Assembly: GCA_016234205.1 (NCBI GenBank)
Contig: JACRGN010000129.1
Coordinates: forward strand, 1 to 12,887
Length of the DNA: 12,887 bases
Direction of reading: 5' to 3'
From: Nitrospinota bacterium
GTDB taxonomy: Bacteria > Nitrospinota > Nitrospinia > UBA9942
The notes beneath the pieces are model-generated. The model searched no databases, was not told the origin of the DNA, and was given only the letters and a program-made list of their open reading frames with translations. The translations under genes were made by a program, and so were the position numbers. Shown piece after piece: positions 1-6,189 of the stretch. Each line of letters opens with the position of its first letter. Position 1 is the first letter of the stretch.

Positions 1-324
1 CTCCCAAGGGAGATTACATGTGTTGACCCTGTAGCACTTGAATCCAAAATTGTGGTAGATGCAACAGGACACGATGCCTGTGTTGTAGCAAAGCTCGCTG
101 AGAGGGGCTTAATGAAGCCAAAAGGTTTCGGCGCTATGTGGGTGGAGAGGTCGGAGGATTTGGTTGTTGAATACACTGGAGAGGCACACCCAGGACTCAT
201 TGTGATGGGAATGGCAGTTTCAACTGTATATGGCCTGCCGAGGATGGGACCTACATTCGGTGCAATGCTCCTCTCAGGCAAAAAAGGTGCAGAGGTAATT
301 AAGGAGAAGCTGAAGAAAAAATAA
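1..324 (+). CDS. thi4: Thiazole synthase Thi4 (ADP-thiazole synthase), C-terminal part
   Basis: The frame is open from base 1, so this is the 3' part (107 codons) of a gene that begins outside the window. The protein matches the C-terminal half of the Thi4 family, which makes the adenylated thiazole precursor of thiamine from NAD and glycine. Visible family marks are VDATGHDA (about residues 19-26), the GAMWVER stretch, and the YTGEAHPGLIVMGMAV and GLPRMGPTFGAMLLSGKKGAE blocks near the end, which form the FAD/NAD-type binding fold. The motif TCVDP at the left edge (Cys codon 19-21) places a cysteine where yeast THI4 has its sulfur-donating Cys205 and where the Methanocaldococcus enzyme has histidine. 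The annotation is secure; the mode of sulfur donation is inferred. A GTG at 52 is an internal codon, not the start. Confidence 0.9.
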   Translation, partial: LPREITCVDPVALESKIVVDATGHDACVVAKLAERGLMKPKGFGAMWVERSEDLVVEYTGEAHPGLIVMGMAVSTVYGLPRMGPTFGAMLLSGKKGAEVIKEKLKKK

Positions 325-391
325 TAAGAAGTTAAGAGGATAAGAAGTTGAGAGGATGAGAACTTCTTAACTTCTTAGCTTCTCATCTTCT
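325..391. repeat. Short-word inverted repeat between thi4 and the next gene
   Basis: The entire gap is one element. Two tandem 16-mers (326-341 and 342-357, AAGAAGTT[A/G]AGAGGAT) are followed by their approximate reverse complement. The outer arms TAAGAAGTTAAG (325-336) and CTTAACTTCTTA (366-377) pair perfectly. An alternative inner stem pairs 341-349 with 361-369. It begins directly after the thi4 stop and ends one base before the next ATG, leaving no Shine-Dalgarno sequence. It could act as a transcript hairpin; there is no run of U after it, so a classical terminator is not supported. Confidence 0.85.
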
Positions 392-1285
392 ATGTTTCGT
401 ATCCCTTCTTATATTCACATTTATGGAAAAGGGGTTATCACCAATCCCGATTTAGAAAAATTATCGTTATATCTAAAAACACTCCTTCCTGAATCTACAA
501 TAGATGTAAGGACAGATTTTATTTCATTCTTTCTCGGCCAATTAGATTCCTCAAAAACTGACGATACGGTTGATTTGCTTGCAGAAAAATTGGCAGGCAT
601 AAGGGTATTAGACTACTCAAAACAAAAGCTAAATCCTGACCCTCTCTATGCAGAGATAGATTATGAACGGAGAAAGATACTAATCCCTGATATAAAATCA
701 ATAGGTGTATTTTATGATGGTTTTGAGCTTCAAAACATCTTTTACTCTCTTATTAAGAGAACTAAAGGAATGCCCGCCCCTTATTCCCCTCTTTTAGAAG
801 GAGGGGAGAGGGGTGGTTATAAAGATGAGCATTCCTTTGCACATCTTCATATAGTATTTACAAACCAGTTCATAGCCACATGGGAAGATGATGACAGCAG
901 GTATCATTCAAGGTCATCTGTATATGGATTTCCATCAATTATATCCACCGCTGGAATTGTTGAGGCACCGGCAAAACCGAGGGAGTTCTATTTAATGAAG
1001 CAGCAATATGGAATTATAGGGAGAGACGATTTAGCCCTTACCGAGTTTAAAAATAAATTTGAGGGCAGATTTATTGACTACGATGACCCCCGTATGACAG
1101 AGGTCTGTAAGGGATATACAGCACAGGCATTATTATTTCACATCACAGGCGAGCCATTCTGTGAGGATAAAGGGTGCAAGCTCTTCAATGCCCACTGGCA
1201 GGCGGAGCTTATATACTCACAGCTTGAGAGCCCCTATGAGTTCTGTGACAAACATACCGATATGCTGAAAAGATTAACTTATTAA
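392..1285 (+). CDS. Unknown protein, possible DUF6775-type putative metallopeptidase
   Basis: I recognise this only tentatively. The 297-residue protein has no signal peptide or membrane segment. Possible metal ligands are HLH at residues 151-153, Cys257 and Cys262 in a CEDKGC motif, and Cys285 and His288 in FCDKH near the C-terminus. The C-terminal Cys pattern recalls the structural zinc site of archaemetzincin-like peptidases, and a family named DUF6775 (putative metallopeptidase) has this look, but I cannot run a profile search. Residues about 127-144 (MPAPYSPLLEGGERGG) are encoded by a repeat element and look like a late insertion into a loop. The start has no Shine-Dalgarno sequence because a repeat abuts it. 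The gene lies between thi4 and truA on the same strand; no link to nitrogen fixation is evident. Confidence 0.55.
   Translation: MFRIPSYIHIYGKGVITNPDLEKLSLYLKTLLPESTIDVRTDFISFFLGQLDSSKTDDTVDLLAEKLAGIRVLDYSKQKLNPDPLYAEIDYERRKILIPDIKSIGVFYDGFELQNIFYSLIKRTKGMPAPYSPLLEGGERGGYKDEHSFAHLHIVFTNQFIATWEDDDSRYHSRSSVYGFPSIISTAGIVEAPAKPREFYLMKQQYGIIGRDDLALTEFKNKFEGRFIDYDDPRMTEVCKGYTAQALLFHITGEPFCEDKGCKLFNAHWQAELIYSQLESPYEFCDKHTDMLKRLTY
764..838. repeat. In-frame palindromic insertion in the unknown gene
   Basis: The perfect 10-bp inverted arms AAAGGAATGC (764-773) and GCATTCCTTT (829-838) bracket a C-rich then G-rich core. The core pairs TTCCCCTC (784-791) with two copies of GAGGGG (801-806 and 808-813). 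Translated, it gives the low-complexity peptide SPLLEGGERGG, unlike the hydrophobic and acidic sequence on either side. The reading frame is kept. I infer a mobile or expanding palindromic repeat lodged in a surface loop. Confidence 0.7.
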
Positions 1286-1289
1286 TTCA

Positions 1290-1380
1290 TAAGGAGAAAG
1301 GGAGAAGATGGAGAAATGGTGAAAGAATTAAATTTTGATTTATTTTTCTCCTATAGTCTCCATTTCCCCATTTCTCCTTA
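1290..1380. repeat. Short-word inverted repeat upstream of truA
   Basis: A purine-rich tandem array (GGAGAAA-like words, 1291-1326) is followed by an AT-rich loop and then the pyrimidine-rich complement. The outer arms TAAGGAGAAA (1290-1299) and TTTCTCCTTA (1371-1380) pair perfectly, and ATGGAGAAATGG pairs imperfectly with the CCATTTC segment inside. It fills almost all of the gap before truA. It shares its geometry, not its sequence, with the other gap repeats. Confidence 0.8.
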
Positions 1381-1396
1381 ATCTTTCTTTATTTTA

Positions 1397-2131
1397 ATGC
1401 GAAATATAAAACTACTCATTGAATATGACGGGACAAATTATCACGGATGGCAGAGGCAGCTAAATGCGATTACCATTCAGGAGATAATGGAGAATACACT
1501 TTTCAAGATTACATCTGAAAAGACTCCTATTATTGCATCAGGCAGAACTGATTCAGGTGTCCACGCACTCGGCCAGGTGGCAAATTTTAAGACAGCTTCC
1601 CAGATAGATGACATATCTTTTAAGAAGGCATTCAACAGCCTCCTCCCTAAGGATATTGTAGTAAAGGATGCTGTAACTGTTGATGACAATTTTCACTCCC
1701 AGCATTATGCAAAAAGCAAGATATACAGATACTGCATATTAAAACGCTCCTATCCATCCGCTTTTGACTATAGATACTCATGGCTTATCAAACAGCCCCT
1801 TGATATTGATGCCATGAAAGAGGCAACATCATTTTTAATTGGCACTCACGATTTCTCATCATTCAGGTCTTCTACATGTGAAGCAAGAGACCCTGTCAGA
1901 ACATTGATAAGACTGGATATAGAACAGGACAGAGATATGATACTTTTCTACTTTGAGGCGGATGGTTTTTTGAAGCAGATGGTGAGAAATATAATAGGGA
2001 CACTTGTTTATGTAGGAAATGGCAGATTTAAGCCGATAACAATGAAAACGATACTTGAAAATAAAAACAGGGCATCCGCCGGTCCTACCGCACCTCCACA
2101 GGGATTGTTTCTTGTAGAAGTGAAATATTAA
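1397..2131 (+). CDS. truA: tRNA pseudouridine synthase A
   Basis: TruA converts uridines 38-40 in the anticodon arm of many tRNAs to pseudouridine. The 244-residue length is typical. The catalytic motif GRTDSGVHA is at residues 49-57, with Asp52 as nucleophile. The N-terminal YDGTNYHGWQRQ block (10-21), the HDFSSF segment and the FLKQMVRNIIGTL block near the C-terminus are also family marks. The ATG at 1397 begins the conserved N-terminal strand, though no Shine-Dalgarno sequence precedes it; a pyrimidine-rich repeat arm lies just upstream. The last 47 bp overlap the end of nifV on the opposite strand, so the two transcripts converge with no terminator visible between them. It is a housekeeping gene and marks the right boundary of the non-nif block. 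Confidence 0.95.
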   Translation: MRNIKLLIEYDGTNYHGWQRQLNAITIQEIMENTLFKITSEKTPIIASGRTDSGVHALGQVANFKTASQIDDISFKKAFNSLLPKDIVVKDAVTVDDNFHSQHYAKSKIYRYCILKRSYPSAFDYRYSWLIKQPLDIDAMKEATSFLIGTHDFSSFRSSTCEARDPVRTLIRLDIEQDRDMILFYFEADGFLKQMVRNIIGTLVYVGNGRFKPITMKTILENKNRASAGPTAPPQGLFLVEVKY

Positions 2132-3245
2132 CCTGCATCAAAGCAAGCAATTCGTTATCTGAAAGGACCCGTTTTTCTCTTTCAGCCATTCTCTTGATAT
2201 TTATGAGAAGTTGAAATGCCTGATACTTATTTAAAAAAATGCCGAGTTTTTTAAACTTAAAAATAAGAGATTTTAACCCTGAATGCTTACCTATCAGAAT
2301 CTGTCTCTTTGTACCCACTTTTTCCGGGGGAAAGGGCTCATAACATAGGGGGTCTTTCGTAACCCCATCCACATGGAGGTCAGATTCGTGGCTGAAGACA
2401 AGGTCTCCTACAATCGGTTTGGCAGCGGGAACTGCCCTCCTTGAAAGTCTGGAGACAAGTCTGGAAAGCTCCATGAGTTTATTTGTAACAATGCCGGTCT
2501 TTATCCCTTCAAGTCTTTCTAATATCATCGTAACTTCTTCGAGGCTTGCATTTCCAGCCCTCTCTCCGATGCCATTTACAGTGACGCTTGCATACTCTGC
2601 CCCTCCTTTAATACCAGCAATGGTATTGGCTGTGGCAAGACCGAAGTCATTGTGGGTGTGTATCTCCAATGGGATATTCACCCTTTCCTTCAGGAATTGG
2701 ACGAGCTTAAAGGTCTTGAAGGGTGTAAGAATACCTACAGTGTCGCATATCCTGATTCTATTTACTCCAAGCTCCTTCAGGAGATAGGAGACTTCAAGGA
2801 GAAAGTTTGGCTCCGCCCTTGAGGCGTCTTCAAGTCCACAGGCTATATAGCAGCCCTCTTTTTTGAGTTTCGGAATTATCTTTAAAAATCTCTCCTTTAC
2901 CCACCTTCTTGTCTTTCCGAGCTTTTTTTCTATGTGGATATCCGAGACAGGACAGGATACATAAAGAGACTTTACACCACAGGATAGAGATGACTCAATA
3001 TCTTTTTCAACAGCCCTATTCCATGTCAAAATCCTTGCAGGCAGACCAAGGGAGATAATCGCCTTTACTGCCTCCGCCTCATCTCCGCCCATAATGGGTG
3101 TGCCTACCTCTATCTCTCTTATTCCAATAGAGGAAAGGGCGATTGCAATCTCTACTTTATCCCGGACTGTGAAAGCAATGCCCGGTGACTGCTCCCCATC
3201 CCGTAAGGTTGTATCAACAAGGGTTATCGTATCCGCATACTCCAC
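2085..3245 (-). CDS. nifV: Homocitrate synthase NifV
   Basis: NifV condenses acetyl-CoA with 2-oxoglutarate to homocitrate, the organic ligand of FeMo-cofactor. The N-terminal TTLRDGEQSPG motif of the DRE-TIM metallolyase family is at about residues 12-22, the metal-binding HTHNDFG at about 196-202, and GIGERAGNASLEEV follows. The C-terminal HESDLHVDG and IGKHSG blocks are typical of homocitrate and isopropylmalate synthases. The nif context favours NifV over LeuA. I chose the GTG at 3245 because AGGAGGAG (3251-3258) lies 5 nt upstream. The frame stays open to 3299, but that part lies inside hesA and before the ribosome-binding site. The start overlaps the hesA end by 32 bp, which suggests translational coupling. 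Length is 386 residues, usual for the family. The 3' end overlaps truA. Confidence 0.93.
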   Translation of the reverse strand: MEYADTITLVDTTLRDGEQSPGIAFTVRDKVEIAIALSSIGIREIEVGTPIMGGDEAEAVKAIISLGLPARILTWNRAVEKDIESSLSCGVKSLYVSCPVSDIHIEKKLGKTRRWVKERFLKIIPKLKKEGCYIACGLEDASRAEPNFLLEVSYLLKELGVNRIRICDTVGILTPFKTFKLVQFLKERVNIPLEIHTHNDFGLATANTIAGIKGGAEYASVTVNGIGERAGNASLEEVTMILERLEGIKTGIVTNKLMELSRLVSRLSRRAVPAAKPIVGDLVFSHESDLHVDGVTKDPLCYEPFPPEKVGTKRQILIGKHSGLKSLIFKFKKLGIFLNKYQAFQLLINIKRMAEREKRVLSDNELLALMQVNISLLQETIPVEVR

Positions 3246-3963
3246 AATCACTCCTCCTATACAGGTTGAATTTTTTAAACTCCATTCCCTTCGTATCAAA
3301 AAACAATAGCTTTGAGTAGAGAGGCTCGCCTAAGCCTGTCAAGACCTTTATAGCCTCTATGGCAGACAGGCACCCGATTGTGCCCGAGACAGCGCCAAGG
3401 ACATTAAATCCGAGATAGTCCCACTCAGGTTTTTCAGGGTAGATACAGGATAGACAGGGTGTCCTGTAAGGGATAATGGTTGTGATATATGCCTCCATGT
3501 CATTCATCGCTGCCTCCACCAGTATCTTTCTGTGTCTGACACACGCCTCATTGAGAATATCCCTTTCTTTAAAATTGTGGCGGCAGTCAATGACAACATC
3601 CGCCTGCGGAAGGATAATATCGAGATTTTCTTCACTTACTTTATCAGGCAGCACTTCGATGCTCACATCAGGATTTATCCTGTGGATAGCATCTTTAGCC
3701 TGATAAACCCTATCCTGTCCAATGCCATCATGGGACATCATTATCTGTCTGTTCAAATCTGGAAGTACTAACTCTCCATCATGAATGAGAATCAACTTAC
3801 CGATACCTGCTGTTGATAGATAAAGTGCAGCAGTGCCGCCGATGCCACCGACCCCTGCCACAAGAACAACTGATTCTTTAAGCCTCATCTGTGCCTCCAG
3901 CCCAAAACCATCAATTGGAATCTGTCTCTTGTATCTTTCAATATCACTCTGCGTCAGCACCAT
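3214..3963 (-). CDS. hesA: HesA/MoeB/ThiF-family adenylating protein
   Basis: This is an E1-like ATP-dependent adenylating protein of the type found in many nif clusters (HesA). It has the nucleotide-binding GVGGIG at residues 37-42, the RYKRQI arginine region at 10-15, and DLNRQ at 69-73. A likely zinc site is formed by Cys170, Cys173 (CLSC) and Cys240, Cys243 (CGVC). Relatives activate the C-terminus of a ubiquitin-like sulfur carrier; the exact nif role of HesA is unsettled, with metal or sulfur handling for the cofactor proposed. The position of the ThiF catalytic cysteine (Cys184 in E. coli ThiF) appears to be Tyr183 here, by eye. The ATG at 3963 has no Shine-Dalgarno sequence and follows a repeat element. 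It sits between the second NifX-like gene and nifV. Confidence 0.87.
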   Translation of the reverse strand: MVLTQSDIERYKRQIPIDGFGLEAQMRLKESVVLVAGVGGIGGTAALYLSTAGIGKLILIHDGELVLPDLNRQIMMSHDGIGQDRVYQAKDAIHRINPDVSIEVLPDKVSEENLDIILPQADVVIDCRHNFKERDILNEACVRHRKILVEAAMNDMEAYITTIIPYRTPCLSCIYPEKPEWDYLGFNVLGAVSGTIGCLSAIEAIKVLTGLGEPLYSKLLFFDTKGMEFKKFNLYRRSDCGVCGYDNPC

Positions 3964-3966
3964 ATT

Positions 3967-4020
3967 AGTATCAAAGTATCAGAGTGTCATAGCTTTGATA
4001 CTTTGACTCTTTGACTCTCT
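3967..4020. repeat. Inverted repeat at the nifX-like/hesA junction
   Basis: Words such as AGTATCAAAG and its variants are tandemly repeated and then inverted: TATCAAAG (3969-3976) pairs with CTTTGATA (3993-4000), and CAAAGTATCA (3972-3981) pairs with TGATACTTTG (3996-4005). It runs from just before the hesA start into the last codons of the NifX-like gene, where it encodes the tail ESQRVKVSKL. The same words recur at the nifK/nifE and nifB/nifH junctions. Confidence 0.85.
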
Positions 4021-4337
4021 GCCACTTTCTTTATCCCTTCCTCTATCCTGTCCCACAGAATAAATGTCTTTATTCCCCTCTTTTCAAGCTCCTTCTCCGG
4101 TATAGTTCCTATCCTGCATACAAGGAGAAATTTGCAATCCTTAATAACCTCATAGAACTTTTCCAACCTATTTGTATCGTAAAGATGATCCTCATCACTT
4201 GAGCAGTATTTTTCAACCTTCCTCTCCTCAACAAAATTTATTTGATTACCATCCACATTAAAGATAAGAAACCTTTCAGCATGCCCGAAGTGCTGGTTTA
4301 TAATCCTTCCATCGCTTGAAGCTACGGCTATTTTCAT
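3987..4337 (-). CDS. Second NifX/NafY-type cofactor-binding protein
   Basis: The 116-residue protein belongs to the dinitrogenase iron-molybdenum cofactor-binding family (NifX, NafY and the C-terminal domain of some NifB proteins). It opens with MKIAVASSDGRIINQHFGHAERF, including the NQHFGHA block typical of the fold; CSSDEDH and the IGTIPEKELEKRGI segment follow. I chose the ATG at 4337 because GGAGAGGG lies 4 nt upstream and because it overlaps the preceding nifX stop as ATGA, a classic coupled arrangement. The open frame extends 10 codons further without a ribosome-binding site. NifB here lacks its own NifX-like domain, so this gene may supply that function; this is inference. The last ten residues (ESQRVKVSKL) come from a repeat element. 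Confidence 0.82.
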   Translation of the reverse strand: MKIAVASSDGRIINQHFGHAERFLIFNVDGNQINFVEERKVEKYCSSDEDHLYDTNRLEKFYEVIKDCKFLLVCRIGTIPEKELEKRGIKTFILWDRIEEGIKKVAESQRVKVSKL

Positions 4338-4705
4338 TTTTCCCTCTCCAGAACCTTTCTCAGCCATATAGGAGGTTTTTTAAGAACCACTATCAGCTTC
4401 GTTAGAAGAACATAGATTGATTCCGGCTGCGATAGTTTTATGGGATGTATCCTGTTTCTTATCACCCTCGCTGCGGCCATAGAGCCTATATCTTCACAGT
4501 AAAGTATGGTGCAGTCTTTTATGGAATTAATCCTTTTTTCTATCTTGTCCGACTCACTGCCTTCAGAAGATGAATCTGTCTCTATCTCTCTCATTTCGAG
4601 GAGATTAAATCCACCCGGCATAACATCATAGACGGCAAATGTCCTGCACCAGCCGAAGTGGTCATTTACTGTTATATTATCCTTTGTTGCAAAAGCGATT
4701 TTCAT
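4334..4705 (-). CDS. nifX: NifX, FeMo-cofactor intermediate carrier
   Basis: NifX binds cofactor precursors and passes them between NifB and NifEN. The protein starts MKIAFATKDNITVNDHFGWCRTFAVYDV, with the NDHFG block equivalent to the family's conserved histidine region. It carries IKDCTILYCEDIGSMAAARVI in the middle and ends with the PPIWLRKVL segment typical of NifX C-termini. Length from the ATG at 4705 is 123 residues, slightly short for NifX. A TTG seven codons upstream keeps the frame but adds no conserved sequence. The start lies 29 bp inside the end of nifN, with no clear Shine-Dalgarno sequence, so translation probably depends on ribosomes finishing nifN. A Ser-rich linker (SSSEGSES) interrupts the middle of the domain. 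Confidence 0.87.
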   Translation of the reverse strand: MKIAFATKDNITVNDHFGWCRTFAVYDVMPGGFNLLEMREIETDSSSEGSESDKIEKRINSIKDCTILYCEDIGSMAAARVIRNRIHPIKLSQPESIYVLLTKLIVVLKKPPIWLRKVLEREK

Positions 4706-6020
4706 AAAAGATATTTGCCATTTCAAATAAGAGATTCAAACTTCCCCTGTATCCTACCCTTAACTTAAGGGGTTCTCCGAATCTGTCGAATACAGGGAAC
4801 CCCATCCGTAAGAGCGGTATGCCGAGTCTCTCTGAAATCTCCTTTCCATGACTGTTAGTTATAATTAAATCCACACCTTCTGCCATATCTTCCAGGTCTT
4901 CAAGATCGCTTGTCCCTTGCCCCCCCTGCTTACTATCCCTGCTTGAATCATGCAGGGACATGCTTGCAGAGCCTGCCCCGCACTTGATGCGGGGGGCAGG
5001 CTTGCCCCTTGCCCCTTTTACCTGCATCCCCATCTCAAGACAAAATCTGCTTATTCCCAGGCATAGTTTTCCTTCAAGTCCAACAGCAGCCTTTTTACCT
5101 GCCATGAGGAGATGGGTATCCACCATCCCATCCACAAACTTCCTTCTCCACCGCTCTATCCTTTCGGATGGTTTCTTTCCTGTTATCTCCATCAGACATC
5201 GTATGAAATTATCTGAGGCTTCAAGACCAATGGGAAGAGAGAGAGGGTAGAGAGGGATACTGAATCTATCCCTTAAAATCTCACCTGCCTTTTTCATCCC
5301 TTCCCCTATGCTAAATGTAGCTGATGACCTCCCCATAGCCTTTATCTCATCTATTGCTGTTCCATCTAATGGGAGATTTGAGAATCTCTCCTTTGAGCCA
5401 TCCATGGAGAGGGATAAATCAGAAAGCACAATGGGTTTAAGTCCAAAGGTTGAAATTATATCTTTTATCTCTTCTATATCTCCTGCAGTTAGAGATTCAC
5501 AGGGGAGTATATTTATCTGATTTGGGATAACAGGGCCATTTTCTGCAAGATTTTCTATCACGACCTCTATTGCCTTTGCATATCCTTCTCCAAATCCGCC
5601 CATGTAATCAGGACAAGAGATATATATGATTGACGATTGACTATTGACTATTGACGATTTAAAATCTTCAATCTTTAATCTACAATCTTCAATTATCTTT
5701 CTGATGTCTTCTCCCCTGACCTCGGCCAGGGCTGTGCCGATTACCCCTATAAGCGAGGGCTTGAATTTTTCACACACATCTGTAATCCTTTTTTTCAGGT
5801 CATCCCACCCGCCCATGATTGTGGGCATCTCTTTTATATCCGTTCCAAGAAGTCCAACAGGCTCTCTTAGATGCTGGGTTAGAAGGACTTTCCCCAGAAA
5901 AGTGCAACCTGGGGCAGCATGAAATAATGCAATAGCGCCTTTTATGCCCTGAAGGGCATAGGCTGCACCCAGAGCAGGACTGGTCTTTAAGGGATTTACA
6001 CTCACTCCAAATTTTTTCAT
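4677..6020 (-). CDS. nifN: Nitrogenase FeMo-cofactor scaffold subunit NifN
   Basis: With NifE this forms the scaffold on which the NifB product is matured before transfer to NifDK. The protein aligns with NifK/NifN: HAAPGCTFLGKVLLTQHLREP near residues 34-54 holds Cys39, the counterpart of the single cluster-linked Cys of NifN. SCPDYMGGFGEGY at about 135-147, SLPIGLEASD and GFPVFDRFGEP near the C-terminus are further marks. GGGAG lies 4 nt before the ATG. Two low-complexity insertions are odd. Residues about 112-131 (CRLKIEDFKSSIVNSQSS) come from a 7-nt-word inverted repeat. Residues about 336-371, containing PAPRIKCGAG and SLHDSSRDS, come from two GC-rich hairpins. Both keep the frame, and the flanking conserved blocks are intact, so the protein is probably functional. 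Confidence 0.92.
   Translation of the reverse strand: MKKFGVSVNPLKTSPALGAAYALQGIKGAIALFHAAPGCTFLGKVLLTQHLREPVGLLGTDIKEMPTIMGGWDDLKKRITDVCEKFKPSLIGVIGTALAEVRGEDIRKIIEDCRLKIEDFKSSIVNSQSSIIYISCPDYMGGFGEGYAKAIEVVIENLAENGPVIPNQINILPCESLTAGDIEEIKDIISTFGLKPIVLSDLSLSMDGSKERFSNLPLDGTAIDEIKAMGRSSATFSIGEGMKKAGEILRDRFSIPLYPLSLPIGLEASDNFIRCLMEITGKKPSERIERWRRKFVDGMVDTHLLMAGKKAAVGLEGKLCLGISRFCLEMGMQVKGARGKPAPRIKCGAGSASMSLHDSSRDSKQGGQGTSDLEDLEDMAEGVDLIITNSHGKEISERLGIPLLRMGFPVFDRFGEPLKLRVGYRGSLNLLFEMANIFYENRFCNKG
4936..5001. repeat. Pair of GC-rich hairpins inserted in nifN
   Basis: Two palindromes lie side by side. TCCCTGC (4936-4942) pairs with GCAGGGA (4952-4958). GCCTGCCCCGCA (4971-4982) pairs with TGCGGGGGGCAGGC (4988-5001), with two extra G in the second arm. 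The GC-rich content contrasts with the surrounding nifN sequence. Read on the minus strand it encodes PAPRIKCGAG and SMSLHDSSRDS, which look like translated repeat rather than NifN. Similar CCCGC-ATCAAGT-GCGGG palindromes occur as dispersed repeats in various bacterial genomes; that statement is from memory and was not searched. Confidence 0.78.
5628..5700. repeat. Seven-nucleotide-word inverted repeat inside nifN
   Basis: On the minus strand, variants of ATTGAAG (ATTGAAG, ATTGTAG, ATTAAAG, ATTGAAG) are followed across a short AT spacer by variants of the inverse word (CGTCAAT, AGTCAAT, AGTCAAT, CGTCAAT). The geometry, a tandem 7-mer array and then its inverse, matches the intergenic elements of this operon. 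It encodes a lysine, serine and isoleucine-rich stretch between IRKIIED and IIYISCPDY of NifN without breaking the frame. Confidence 0.8.
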
Positions 6021-6065
6021 TGCGCTCCCTTAATTTTGCATGAAGAAACCCATTACAGAGTCCAG

Positions 6066-6188
6066 AGAAATCCAAATGTCAAAATCCAAATGCCAAACAA
6101 AGCTCAAAATCCCAAAAAACCTTTTTGGATTTTGGATTGGGGCACCCGCAAAGCGGGTCGTGACATTTGAAATTTGGATTTTGGGTTT
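6066..6188. repeat. Composite inverted repeat between nifE and nifN
   Basis: The gap holds tandem AATCCAAATG-like words and their inverse. AAATGTCA (6074-6081) pairs with TGACATTT (6161-6168), and CAAAATCCCAAAAA pairs with TTTTTGGATTTTG around 6120. Nested within the right arm is a separate hairpin, ACCCGC-AAA-GCGGGT (6144-6158), of different base composition, so one repeat appears to have landed in another. The element ends at the nifE stop. The nifN start lies about 45 bp beyond its other end, with a normal Shine-Dalgarno sequence. Confidence 0.82.
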
Positions 6189-6189
6189 A

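Noticed and set aside
3246..3299. Upstream extension of nifV
   Set aside because: It lies within hesA, and AGGAGGAG sits immediately before the GTG at 3245.
4908..5015. Frameshift or pseudogene in nifN
   Set aside because: The insertion keeps the frame, and all conserved blocks before and after it are intact.
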